Part shown: positions 43,891 through 52,498 of the stretch, piece by piece | How the letters are laid out: each line of letters opens with the position of its first letter | Numbering within the stretch: the first letter of the stretch is position 1 | Origin: Saccharopolyspora erythraea NRRL 2338 | GTDB taxonomy: Bacteria > Actinomycetota > Actinomycetes > Mycobacteriales > Pseudonocardiaceae | Direction of reading: 5' to 3' | DNA length: 64,000 nt | NCBI RefSeq assembly: GCF_000062885.1 | Contig: NC_009142.1 | Location: forward strand, 3,461,584 to 3,525,583 | Position numbers and translations under genes: made by a program | Notes under the pieces: generated by a model | Database searches by the model: none | Told to the model about the DNA's origin: nothing | The model's input: the letters and a program-made list of their open reading frames with translations, nothing else

Positions 43891-44181
43891 ATGACGGACC
43901 CAGCAGCCTCCACTCCGTGGGTGCGGCGCATCGGGCACGGCGAGTTGCTGCTGCGCCATCGCTACGAGATGGCCAGCATCGTCAACGACATCCTCATCGC
44001 GTTCTGGTTCATCGTGGGGAGCCTGCTGTTCTTCAGTCCGCTCACCACGACCGCCGGGGTGTGGATGTTCCTGCTGGGCAGCATCGAGCTGGCGATCCGG
44101 CCGTCCATCCGCCTGGTCCGCCACCTGCACCTGAGGAAGGTGCAGAAAAGCATCGAGCACGAGTCCGACCAGGATTTCTGA
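43891..44181 (+). CDS. YrhK-family small membrane protein
   Basis: A 96-residue protein with the YrhK domain: HRYEMASIVNDILIAFWFIVGSLLFF as the first hydrophobic segment, then TTAGVWMFLLGSIELAIRP, and a basic C-terminus. Members are small two-helix inner membrane proteins of unknown function. The ATG at 43891 lies near the duplicated operator region and may share its control with the SDR gene. Confidence 0.78.
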   Translation: MTDPAASTPWVRRIGHGELLLRHRYEMASIVNDILIAFWFIVGSLLFFSPLTTTAGVWMFLLGSIELAIRPSIRLVRHLHLRKVQKSIEHESDQDF

Positions 44182-44423
44182 TCAGGTCTACTGTGGACCG
44201 AACGGTGACCGTCGCCGGGGCTCCCCGCGTGGCAGGTCTTCCGGGTTGATCCGGTGTCCCGCTGGCGGGACCACCTGCCGTCGGCCGAACCGCCGGAATA
44301 CCGGCCGCGGTCCGGAGCGCCGACCACAGAACGTGTAACGGATTCGCGATGTCCCCGATAGCCCCCACGTCCGAGCTCGGGTGCTTCCGGCATCGGACTT
44401 CTCTTTCACCGAGTGGGGGTTGG

Positions 44424-45938
44424 ATGCAGGAGCCGATGCGGACGCCGCTGGTGCTGCCCGGCGGGATCGGTGCCCGGGGGGCCGTTCGAACGCCGGTGCT
44501 CGCCGCACCACCGCAGCCTCCGCAGCCGGCCCCCGCGTCGGCCCACTCGACGGTGTGGGAGCGGTGGTACCGCGTCGCGGTGGTCGTCAGCGACGTGCTG
44601 GCCACCCTGCTCGCGTGCGGCTTCGGAACCGTGCTCGCCGTCGCGCTCGGGCTGTCGGCGGGAACGCGGACCGCGATCCTCGCGGTGCTGGCGTGTTCGG
44701 TCGTGCTGTGCAGCCTGTCCGGTTCCTGGAGCCCGCGAATCCTCGGCGAGGGGCCGGAGGAGTACCGGCGGGTCGGACGCGGTGTCTTCGCCGCGGGAGT
44801 CGTGCTCGCCGTGCCCGGACTGGCCTTCCCGTCCTGGGACGTGCGGTTGTGGGTCTTCGGTGTGCTGCCGCTGCTGGCGGTGCTCGCCGTGCTCCTGCGC
44901 TACCTCCTGCGCCGCTACCTGCACAGCGCGCGCGGCACCGGCCGGTGCCTGCTGCCGGTGATCGCCGCGGGAGACCCGCGGACCCTGCGCGACCTGGTCG
45001 AGCGGACCCGGCTGCAACCGCACGTCGGCTGGCGCATCGAGGCGCTGTGCGTTCCGGCGGCGGTGGGGCAGGTCAGCGAGATCGAGGGCATCCCGGTGGT
45101 CGGCGACCTCGAAGGGCTTGCCGGCCACGTACGGCGCGGCGGGTACCGGGTCGTGGCGGTCACCGCCGACCAGCACTGGACGCCGCGCCGGTTGCAGCGG
45201 CTGGCGTGGGAGCTGGAGGACACGCCGGCGGAGATGGTCGTCGCACCGGTGCTGATGGAGGTAGCCGGTCCTCGGCTGCACGTTTCGTCGGTGCTGGGGA
45301 TGCCGCTGCTGAGGGTCAGCGCTCCCGTGTTCAACGGTGCCCGCCGGATCATCAAGTCGCTCGCCGACTGGGTGAGCGCGTTCCTGCTGCTGGTGCTGCT
45401 CGCGCCCGCGCTGCTGGTCATCGCCGCCGCGGTCAAGGTGACCGACGGCGGGCCGGTGATCTACCGCCAGCGCCGGATCGGCCGCAACGGCACGACGTTC
45501 ACCATGCTGAAGTTCCGCTCCATGGTGGTGGACGCCGACGCGCAGCTGTCCCGGCTGCGGGCGGCCAACGAGGCGGACGGACCGCTTTTCAAGCTGCGCC
45601 GCGATCCGCGGGTGACCAGGATCGGTGCGGTGCTGCGCCGTTACTCGCTCGACGAGCTGCCGCAGCTGTTGAACGTGCTGACCGGCCGGATGTCGCTGGT
45701 CGGACCGCGACCGCCGCTGCCGGAGGAGTCCGACGCCTACGACTCCGAGGTGCGCAGGCGGCTGCTCGTCAAGCCCGGCCTCACCGGGCTGTGGCAGGTG
45801 AGCGGGCGCAGCGACCTCTCGTGGGCCGAGAGCGTCCGGCTCGACCTGCGCTACGTGGAGAACTGGTCGCTCGCGCTCGACGCCGTCATCCTCTGGAAGA
45901 CGGTGCGCGCGGTGCTGAAGAAGCAGGGCGCCTACTGA
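44424..45938 (+). CDS. Polyprenyl glycosylphosphotransferase starting exopolysaccharide synthesis
   Basis: A 504-residue WbaP/CpsE-type enzyme that transfers a sugar-1-phosphate to undecaprenyl phosphate, the first step of repeat-unit assembly. The N-terminal half has five membrane segments and a cytosolic DUF-type nucleotide-sugar-like domain. The catalytic C-terminal third has ADWVSAFLLLVLLAPALLVIAAAVKV, PVIYRQRRIGRNG, FTMLKFRSMVVDAD, RRYSLDELPQLLNVLTGRMSLVGPRPPLP and KPGLTGLWQVSGR. The ATG at 44424 follows GTGGGGGTTGG. It opens the polysaccharide locus; the sugar is probably glucose or galactose. Confidence 0.92.
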   Translation: MQEPMRTPLVLPGGIGARGAVRTPVLAAPPQPPQPAPASAHSTVWERWYRVAVVVSDVLATLLACGFGTVLAVALGLSAGTRTAILAVLACSVVLCSLSGSWSPRILGEGPEEYRRVGRGVFAAGVVLAVPGLAFPSWDVRLWVFGVLPLLAVLAVLLRYLLRRYLHSARGTGRCLLPVIAAGDPRTLRDLVERTRLQPHVGWRIEALCVPAAVGQVSEIEGIPVVGDLEGLAGHVRRGGYRVVAVTADQHWTPRRLQRLAWELEDTPAEMVVAPVLMEVAGPRLHVSSVLGMPLLRVSAPVFNGARRIIKSLADWVSAFLLLVLLAPALLVIAAAVKVTDGGPVIYRQRRIGRNGTTFTMLKFRSMVVDADAQLSRLRAANEADGPLFKLRRDPRVTRIGAVLRRYSLDELPQLLNVLTGRMSLVGPRPPLPEESDAYDSEVRRRLLVKPGLTGLWQVSGRSDLSWAESVRLDLRYVENWSLALDAVILWKTVRAVLKKQGAY

Positions 45939-46067
45939 CGAAGCAGGCGCCTGCCGGACGGAGAAGACGTCTGCGGGCGCACCAGGTTGCCTCTGATGGA
46001 GCAATGCCCATACGCCGGGCGGAATGCTTGCTGACGTAGGGAATCCTCGTGGTCGCGCCCGGCGCCG

Positions 46068-47198
46068 TCAGGGCCGCGCCGCGATCTCGGCGATCTCCCG
46101 GCGGTAGCGTTGCGGGGCGAAGCGTTCCCGCGCGTGCTCGCGCGCCTGCTCGGCGGTGCGGACGGTTTTCTCCCAGTCGTCGAGCGCGCCGCTGATGGCG
46201 GCAGCGAGCGCGTCGGGGTCGCCGGCGGGCACTACCGCGCCGAACTCGCCGTGCGCCACGGTTTCGGGAAGACCCTGCGCGTCGGTCACGATCACCGGCG
46301 TTCCCGCGAGCTGCGCCTCCACGGAAGTGTTGCCGAACGGCTCGAAGCGCGAGGGCACGAGCGCGATGTCGGCCTCCCGCAAGGCGTCCCACACGTCGGT
46401 CTGGAAGCCGTGGAAGCCGACGACGTCGCCGAGGTCGTGTTCGCGGACCAGGTCCTGGAGCTCCCGCTGGTACCACTCGTAACCGGTGAACACCGAACCG
46501 ACGAGGTCGAGGGCGACGGCCCGTCCCCGCGCGCGCAGCCGAGCCACGGCGCGGACCGCGACATCGGTGCCCTTGCGGGGAGACAGCCGGCCGACGAGCA
46601 CCAGTCGCACCGGATCGTGCGGGGCGCGCGGAGCACCCTGCTCGCCCTCGGGTCCCGGAACTCCGTTGTAGACCAAGCGGATCCGCCGTCGCAGGCGGGG
46701 GAGGGGCCGCGTGGTCGCGGCCGCGGTGGCCTCGCTGTTGACCACGACGGTCGTGGCCGCGAGCAGCGGCGCGCAGAGCGCGGCGCGGACCGCGGGTGCC
46801 GCGGCTTCTTCCGCTTCGTGGACGTGCGCGATGACCGCGTGCCGGGTCAGCCGCGCCAGCAGCAGCCACGTCGGCACGGTCACCGTGTTCACGTAGACGA
46901 CGTCGGCGCGGGTGGATCGCAACAGGCGCACGGTGGGTACCACCGAACGCGCGAAATCCCCGAGCAGCCGGATGAATCCGCTGGGCCGCAAGGCTGATTT
47001 GCGCAGCACGGGCGTCGGGCAGTACACGACTTCCGCGCCCTGCTCCCGAATCGCCTCGGCGAGCGGACCGTCGCCGGGCAGCGCCACCACGACGCGCCAG
47101 CCGGACTCGGCCAGCGCGATCACCGACTCCAGGAAAACCCGGTCGGAGCCGTAGAGTTCGGCCGAGGGATGGGCCATCAGAGCGGTTCGCAGGGTCAC
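46068..47198 (-). CDS. Glycosyltransferase family 4 enzyme
   Basis: A 376-residue GT-B glycosyltransferase that adds a sugar to the lipid-linked repeat unit. The donor-site motif EPFGNTSVEAQLAGTPVIVTD (E-x7-E type) is clear, as are PVRLVLVGRLSPRKGTDVAVRAV and HVHEAEE. The GTG at 47198 overlaps the upstream Wzy-like gene stop by 4 nt (GTGA), so they are co-translated. Confidence 0.88.
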   Translation of the reverse strand: MTLRTALMAHPSAELYGSDRVFLESVIALAESGWRVVVALPGDGPLAEAIREQGAEVVYCPTPVLRKSALRPSGFIRLLGDFARSVVPTVRLLRSTRADVVYVNTVTVPTWLLLARLTRHAVIAHVHEAEEAAAPAVRAALCAPLLAATTVVVNSEATAAATTRPLPRLRRRIRLVYNGVPGPEGEQGAPRAPHDPVRLVLVGRLSPRKGTDVAVRAVARLRARGRAVALDLVGSVFTGYEWYQRELQDLVREHDLGDVVGFHGFQTDVWDALREADIALVPSRFEPFGNTSVEAQLAGTPVIVTDAQGLPETVAHGEFGAVVPAGDPDALAAAISGALDDWEKTVRTAEQAREHARERFAPQRYRREIAEIAARP

Positions 47199-48586
47199 CG
47201 CGTCTCCGTTCGGTCGGTCGTCGTCGCGTTGTCGGCGGGTGCTTCGTCCTGCGCCCGGCCCGCCATGCTCGCCCACGCGGCGAGGAGGTAGAGCCAGACG
47301 CACGCGACGTTGGAGGGAGCCCCCAGTCCCTCGGTGAACATCGAGTTGGCGATCAGGCCGCCGATGAGCGCGAGCACGATCATGCGGTCCATCCGCGGCT
47401 CGGGACGGATGTCGCGCAGCCGCACCGCGCTGACGATGATGCCGCCGAGCAGGAACAGCCACACCGCCGCACCGAGGAGTCCGGTGTCCACCAGCAGGTT
47501 CACCAGGCCGTTGTGCCCGCCGCCGAGCCCGATCTCCTCCAGGAACATCCCCTGCGACGCGGTCAGGCCGTAGCCGTAGAGGGGGCGCTCGGTGAACGCG
47601 TCGAAGGCGTAGGCCCACAGGTCGGTGCGGGAGTTGAGCGAGGCCAGCCGCTCCGCGGACTCCCCGCGGGCGAAGAAGGACTCGATCTGCTGCCCCAGCG
47701 CCAGCCACGCCAGCACGATCCCGACCGACAGCGCCGCGGCCACCTCGATCCGCCTGCGGCCCCGCCACCGCGTCCAGGCGATCGCCAGAACGCCGACGAT
47801 CGCACCCAGCGCCGCACCGCGCGTGTTGCTGCCCACCAGGCCGGCGGCGCAGATGCCGAGAAGCAGCAGGTAGACCGGCATCGGCCAGCGCGGACCCGGC
47901 CGCGGCAGCTCGTGGCCGAGGACGTAGGCGGTCAGCAGCACGACCGCGATCGCCAGGAACTGGCCGGCGTCCACCGGGTGCAGGTGCAACCAGGTGAACC
48001 TGTCGGGCTGGGTGGGGAGTCGCGGGAACGGCACCACGACGCCGAAGACCACCGATCCCGCCACCAGCACCGCGAACCAGTGCGCGACGCGGTGCAGGGC
48101 CTCGCGCGAGGAATGCCGGGCGATCGAGCGGGTCAGCGCCAGCACCACGACCACCTGGCACGCCCGCACCAGGGCCAGTTCCCGGTACGGCGAGTAGAGC
48201 GCCGAGAGCACCAGCACGGCGGCGTAGGCGTAGGCCGAACAGGTCAGCCAGTCCGCGCGCCGGATCCGCGACGTCGGGCGGAACCGGAAGAACAGGTAGG
48301 CAGCGACCGCCGAGTAGGCAGCGATCTCCAGGACGATGAAGACGTCCGGCGAGCCCGAGACCGACTCGTCGTTGGCGCGCAGCCGGAACTTGTACTCGCT
48401 GGCGACGATGAGCGCCAGCACGCAGGCCGCGGGCCAGCGGTGTGCGGCGGAAGTGCCGTCGCGGCGCGGTGTGCGCGCGCGTCGGCGTGCGGTGCTCCAG
48501 CTCACGGCCGGTCCTCGGTCGAATGGGTTGGTGTGCGCGGAAGGCGCGGACGTCGGCGCGGTGTAACGGCAGCGCGCCTTCGACAT
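47195..48586 (-). CDS. Wzy-type O-antigen/exopolysaccharide polymerase (ligase-like)
   Basis: A multi-pass membrane protein of 463 residues with about 11 helices and a periplasmic loop. The Wzy/WaaL signature is in FTWLHLHPVDAGQFLAI and NSRTDLWAYAFDAFTERPLYGYGLTASQG, ending with GHNGLVNLLVDTGLLGAAVWLFLLGG. It would join repeat units at the outer face of the membrane. The start is uncertain: the ATG at 48586 lacks a good Shine-Dalgarno and a GTG at 48505 fits the first hydrophobic segment just as well. Confidence 0.85.
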   Translation of the reverse strand: MSKARCRYTAPTSAPSAHTNPFDRGPAVSWSTARRRARTPRRDGTSAAHRWPAACVLALIVASEYKFRLRANDESVSGSPDVFIVLEIAAYSAVAAYLFFRFRPTSRIRRADWLTCSAYAYAAVLVLSALYSPYRELALVRACQVVVVLALTRSIARHSSREALHRVAHWFAVLVAGSVVFGVVVPFPRLPTQPDRFTWLHLHPVDAGQFLAIAVVLLTAYVLGHELPRPGPRWPMPVYLLLLGICAAGLVGSNTRGAALGAIVGVLAIAWTRWRGRRRIEVAAALSVGIVLAWLALGQQIESFFARGESAERLASLNSRTDLWAYAFDAFTERPLYGYGLTASQGMFLEEIGLGGGHNGLVNLLVDTGLLGAAVWLFLLGGIIVSAVRLRDIRPEPRMDRMIVLALIGGLIANSMFTEGLGAPSNVACVWLYLLAAWASMAGRAQDEAPADNATTTDRTETR

Positions 48587-48689
48587 ATTACTAGCTGAGC
48601 GCAGATGTGCGTGAGCCGGACGAATCCGCGCGTCGCGGCGCTGCGCCCGTGCGAGAACGGGCCCGTGGAAGAACGGTGGAGCCGTAGGA

Positions 48690-49910
48690 ATGCGGATTTC
48701 AATGATAGGTACCCGTGGCGTGCCCGCACGCTACGGGGGCTTCGAGACCTGCGTCGAGGAGGTCGGGCGGCGTCTGGTGGAGCGAGGCCACGACGTCACC
48801 GTGTACTGCCGCAAGGCAGGGGCGGAGCCGCTCGCGGCGGGCAGCCACCTCGGGATGCGGCTGGTGCACCTGCCCGCCCTTCGGCGCAAGACCCTGGAAA
48901 CCCTGAGCCACACGGCGCTGTCGGCGCTGCACGCGCTGATCGATCCCGCCGACGTCGCGATCGTGTTCAACTCGGCCAACGCGCCGCTGCTGCCGTTGCT
49001 GCGGATGCGGCGCACGCCGACGATCACCCACGTCGACGGGCTGGAGTGGAAGCGGGCCAAGTGGGGCAGGGTCGGCTCCCGCTACTACCGCACCGCCGAA
49101 GCGCTCGCCGTGCGGTGGTCCGACGCGTTGATCGCCGACGCGGTCGGGATCCAGGACTACTACTCAGACCGGTTCCGCACCGACACCGACTACATCCCCT
49201 ACGGTGCCCCGGTTCTCGGTGAGGTCGGAGCCGACCGGCTCGCCGAGCTCGACCTGCTCCCGCACCGGTACCACCTGGTCGTCGCGCGCTTCGAACCGGA
49301 GAACCACGTGCACCTGGCGGTCGAGGGCTACCTGCGCAGCTCGGCGCGGCACCCGCTGGTCGTCGTCGGCTCGGCGCCCTACGCCGACGAGTACACCTCC
49401 CGCATCACCAGGCTGGCCGCGAGGAATCCGAACGTGCGGCTGCTGGGAGGGGTGTGGGACCAGGCGCAGCTCGACCAGCTCTACGCCAACGCCCTGACCT
49501 ACATCCACGGGCATTCGGTCGGCGGTACCAACCCGTCGTTGCTGCGCGCCATGGGTGCGGCAGCCGCGACGTCGGCCTTCGACGTGCGTTTCAACCGCGA
49601 GGTCCTGGGTTCGTTCGGCCGGTTCTTCACCACCGCCGGCGACCTGGCCGCGCTGTGCGACGACGCCGAGGCCGACCCCGCGGCGACCGTGCGTCGCGGG
49701 CGGGATCAGGTCGCGTCGCTCAACCGCTACACGTGGGACGGCGTGACCGACGACTACGAGCGGCTGGCCCTGCGGGTCGTGCGTGCGGGTGGCCGCGAGC
49801 GCGCGGCGGCCCGGCGGCGTGCCGGCGGATCCGGGTGGAAGCCGTGGAAGGCCAGGAGCGTGGGCGCGGCCGTGGCGGCCACCCCACCCGAAAGCGAGGA
49901 AGTGCGATGA
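48690..49910 (+). CDS. Glycosyltransferase family 4 enzyme with DUF1972-type N-terminus
   Basis: A 406-residue transferase. The N-terminal domain (MIGTRGVPARYGGFETCVEE) is typical of DUF1972 rhamnosyl- or galactosyltransferases such as WchF/Cps2T. The donor half has LLPHRYHLVVARFEPENHV and HGHSVGGTNPSLLRAMG in place of the usual EPFG motif. The start at 48690 follows GTAGGA. Its TGA overlaps the ATG of the next gene (ATGA), linking it to a secreted propeller. Confidence 0.88.
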   Translation: MRISMIGTRGVPARYGGFETCVEEVGRRLVERGHDVTVYCRKAGAEPLAAGSHLGMRLVHLPALRRKTLETLSHTALSALHALIDPADVAIVFNSANAPLLPLLRMRRTPTITHVDGLEWKRAKWGRVGSRYYRTAEALAVRWSDALIADAVGIQDYYSDRFRTDTDYIPYGAPVLGEVGADRLAELDLLPHRYHLVVARFEPENHVHLAVEGYLRSSARHPLVVVGSAPYADEYTSRITRLAARNPNVRLLGGVWDQAQLDQLYANALTYIHGHSVGGTNPSLLRAMGAAAATSAFDVRFNREVLGSFGRFFTTAGDLAALCDDAEADPAATVRRGRDQVASLNRYTWDGVTDDYERLALRVVRAGGRERAAARRRAGGSGWKPWKARSVGAAVAATPPESEEVR

Positions 49911-51571
49911 GACGGGGAAGCAAGGCGCTGTGCGCCGCGGTCGCGCTGGTCGCGGCCAGCGGTTCGCTGGTGGCGTTACCGGTCACCGGAGCCGCCCAGC
50001 CGCCACCGCTGCCGGTCCCGGCGACCGCGGGCGCGCTGCCCACGCCGCAGACCGACGGCATCGTGTTCTCGGTGGCGATCGTCGGCAACACCGTGGTGGC
50101 CGGAGGCAGGTTCACCAAGGCGCGGCCGGCGGGTGTGGCACCGGGCGGTCCGGGCGAAGTCCGGCGCGACAACCTGCTCGCGTTCGACCTGCACACCGGT
50201 GAGCTGCTGCCGTGGGCACCGGTGGTCAGCGGCAGCACCTTCGCCGGGCCGGACCCGGGGCCGTTCTGCGAACCCGCCGACGGCGGCCGGTGGGTCTGCG
50301 ACGCGGTGTTCCGGATCAAGCCGTCGCCGGACGGGCGCAAGGTCTACGTCGGCGGCGACTTCGACAAGATCGACGGGCAGTGGCGTTCCAGGGTCGCGGC
50401 GTTCGACGCGGTCACGGGTGCGCTGGACCCGGCGTTCCGGCCGCAGGTGGCCGGCCGCGTGCGGGGCCTGTCGGTCACCGCCGACAGCGTCTACCTCGGC
50501 GGCGGCTTCAACGCCGTCGGCGGAGTGCCGCGCACCCGGCTCGCGGCGGTCTCGGCGAGCGACGGCGCGCTGCTGCCGTGGGCGCCCGCCGCCGACCGCG
50601 AGGTCTTCGCCGTGCTGGCGGCCCCGGAGCTCGGACGCGTCGTGGTCGGCGGTGCCTTCGACCACGTCAACGGCGTCTACCAGCACGGGCTCACCGCCGT
50701 CGACACCGCGGGCGGGGCCCGCGTGCCGTGGCAGTGGGTCACGCCGTCGGATTCCGACACCATCACCGACCTGGTTACCGACGGGACCGGCACGGTGTAC
50801 CTGGGCTCCTACAACTGGCGCGGCGGCAACCCGCGCCTGGAGGGCCGGGGAGCGGTGGAGATCGCCACCGGACGCCCGCTGTGGATGGACGGCTGCTACG
50901 GCGACACCCAGGGCGTCGCGGTCGCCGACGGCGTGCTCTACAGCGCCTCCCACACCCACGACTGCTGGGCCATCAACGCGGTGCCCGAGAACGGGCCGAT
51001 CGACTACCACCGCCTGCTCGCCGAGACCACCGCCGCGACCGGCGCCGCGCAGCGCGACATCAACCACGTGCGCCGGGGCGACCCGATCCCGGAACTGCTG
51101 CCGTGGCTGCCCAACACCAACGGCGGGCCGTCCACCAGCCCGTGGCTCAACGGGCCGTGGACCGTCGACGCCAGGAGCGGGTACGTGGTCGTCGGCGGTG
51201 AGTTCACGGTCGTCAACGGCGTGCCGCAGCAGTCGCTGACGAGGTTCGCGGCGCGCGGCGTGCCGGGCGTGGTGAACAACGGGCCGCAGGTCCCGTTCCC
51301 GGCCCCGCGGCTGAGCCGCAGGCTCTTCGGCGGCTACAACATCACCTGGAACGGCACCTGGGACGCGCAGAACCGCGAGGTCCGCTACGAGGTGATGCGC
51401 GCAGGCACGCCCGAGCCGCTCCACGTCACGACCGCGCCGGCCTGGCCGTGGACGATCTCGGAGATGCGCTTCACCGACCAGCGCCCGCCCCAGGGCCGGG
51501 TGGAGTACTGGGTCCGGGCCGTCGACGCCGACGGCGCCGTGCTGAGCAGCCCGCACAGCACCATCGGATAG
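49907..51571 (+). CDS. Secreted beta-propeller (delta-60 repeat-like) protein
   Basis: A 554-residue exported protein with a Sec signal (CAAVALVAASGSLVALPVTGA). Repeated units such as VYVGGDFDKIDGQWRSRVAAFD, VYLGGGFNAVGG and VVVGGEFTVVNGVPQQSLTRFA form a 7-blade-like propeller, and the final 100 residues look like a fibronectin-type beta domain. The family is common beside actinomycete polysaccharide loci but has no assigned activity. A binding or processing role for the polymer is inferred. It is translationally coupled to the glycosyltransferase (ATGA overlap). A GAACAGGGCCCTGTTC palindrome follows at 51592-51607. Confidence 0.8.
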   Translation: MRRGSKALCAAVALVAASGSLVALPVTGAAQPPPLPVPATAGALPTPQTDGIVFSVAIVGNTVVAGGRFTKARPAGVAPGGPGEVRRDNLLAFDLHTGELLPWAPVVSGSTFAGPDPGPFCEPADGGRWVCDAVFRIKPSPDGRKVYVGGDFDKIDGQWRSRVAAFDAVTGALDPAFRPQVAGRVRGLSVTADSVYLGGGFNAVGGVPRTRLAAVSASDGALLPWAPAADREVFAVLAAPELGRVVVGGAFDHVNGVYQHGLTAVDTAGGARVPWQWVTPSDSDTITDLVTDGTGTVYLGSYNWRGGNPRLEGRGAVEIATGRPLWMDGCYGDTQGVAVADGVLYSASHTHDCWAINAVPENGPIDYHRLLAETTAATGAAQRDINHVRRGDPIPELLPWLPNTNGGPSTSPWLNGPWTVDARSGYVVVGGEFTVVNGVPQQSLTRFAARGVPGVVNNGPQVPFPAPRLSRRLFGGYNITWNGTWDAQNREVRYEVMRAGTPEPLHVTTAPAWPWTISEMRFTDQRPPQGRVEYWVRAVDADGAVLSSPHSTIG

Positions 51572-51681
51572 CCGCGCAGCGGCAGAACGCAGAACAGGGC
51601 CCTGTTCGTCAGAGCCTGTCTTCGACCCGCCTTGCGTGGCGGTGTGGGTGGCGGAATCTCAGTGCCTGTCTTTGATCTTGT

Positions 51682-52016
51682 TCAAGTGGTGAGTTGGCGC
51701 TGATCTTCGGTGTAGCCGTGTGCAGCGGGGCCTTCTCGCAGCGCGGCGGCCAGCCGGTCCTGCTGCTTGGGCGAAAGCCGACATTCGGTCCCCGAGGGCC
51801 CCTTGGACACCAGCCCGCTTCCCCGCCTGAGAGCCACCGCCGCCGCCACACATGCACAGCGTTGTGCGACACCCGCAATCGCTTGGCGATCTCCGGAACC
51901 GGTACGTCCTGGGCGAACAACTTCGCCGCTTGCAACCGAACCGCCTCACGCCGGGCACGACCCTCAGCTGTGAGCCCACCACCATCGGGATACCGCACCC
52001 GAACCAGATACCGCAT
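51682..52016 (-). pseudogene. IS630-family transposase fragment, frameshifted
   Basis: Begins MRYLVRVRYPDGGGLTAEG at 52016 with the helix-turn-helix VPEIAKRLRVSHNAVHVWRRRW. A frameshift near 51790 moves it to a frame reading KGPSGTECRLSPKQQDRLAA and EGPAAHGYTEDQRQLTT, then a stop at 51682-51684. The catalytic DDE part of the protein is absent. Confidence 0.75.
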
Positions 52017-52067
52017 CCATCAGCCGCCGTCAGCCCGACACGCCGTGATCAAACCCTGACAGTTCAA

Positions 52068-52250
52068 CCTCTGTAGCCAATGGCGTCGACGATGTCGCGG
52101 CGGGAGTGTTTTTCCGGATGACCGCCGTAGAGGGTCTGGCAGGCCGGGATCGGCAGTAGGGGCTCGATCAGGGGCCCACTCGGCGTCGGTGGTGTCGGTC
52201 GGGTAGCGGCGGGGCCGGGTCGTGAAGCCGGGGCGCGGGGTGGTGTACAA
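52068..52250 (-). pseudogene. IS5-family transposase N-terminal fragment, frameshifted
   Basis: RRYPTDTTDAEWA in one frame is followed, after an extra C near 52172, by LIEPLLPIPACQTLYGGHPEKHSRRDIVDAIGYR in the next. This is the start of an IS5-type transposase. It is broken off where the IS630-like sequence begins at about 52070, which points to insertion of one element into the other. Confidence 0.72.
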
Positions 52251-52303
52251 AGCGGGTCGGGCCTTTGCTGTTCCTATTCCCCACCGGGGATCAAAGACAG
52301 GCA

Positions 52304-52388
52304 CTCAGGCGTCCTCTGGCTCCGGGATCTTTTCTCGCGTATCAGCCATACGCCGCGAGAACGCGGTCCTCGCCAGAGGACGCCTGAG
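52304..52388. repeat. Large nested hairpin, 17-bp inverted repeat with inner stem
   Basis: CTCAGGCGTCCTCTGGC (52304-52320) and its exact complement (52372-52388) enclose 51 nt. Within these, GCGTAT and ATACGC, flanked by CTCG/CGAG, make a second stem. It sits 110 nt past the stop of the beta-helix gene on the minus strand and touches the right end of the insertion remnant. It may be that gene's terminator or a miniature mobile element. Confidence 0.65.
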
Positions 52389-52498
52389 AACCGCGGCGGT
52401 GCTGGCTGCGGGGTGGGCCAAGCGGCTGCGCCGCTTCAACAAGCAAAGACACGCACTGAAGTGCACAAACCCGCGCTGTGCCCTGGCAGGTCCCGTCC

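Larger units (their letters stand above)
51661..52305. mobile_element. Composite insertion-sequence remnant with 17-bp terminal inverted repeats
   Basis: AGTGCCTGTCTTTGATC (51661-51677) and its exact complement (52289-52305) bound a 645-nt segment. Inside are pieces of two different transposases, both read leftward. A similar but degenerate end (AGAGCCTGTCTTCGACC, 51611-51627, 14 of 17 matching) lies 50 nt to the left, suggesting an older insertion or duplicated end. No target-site duplication is evident. Confidence 0.72.
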
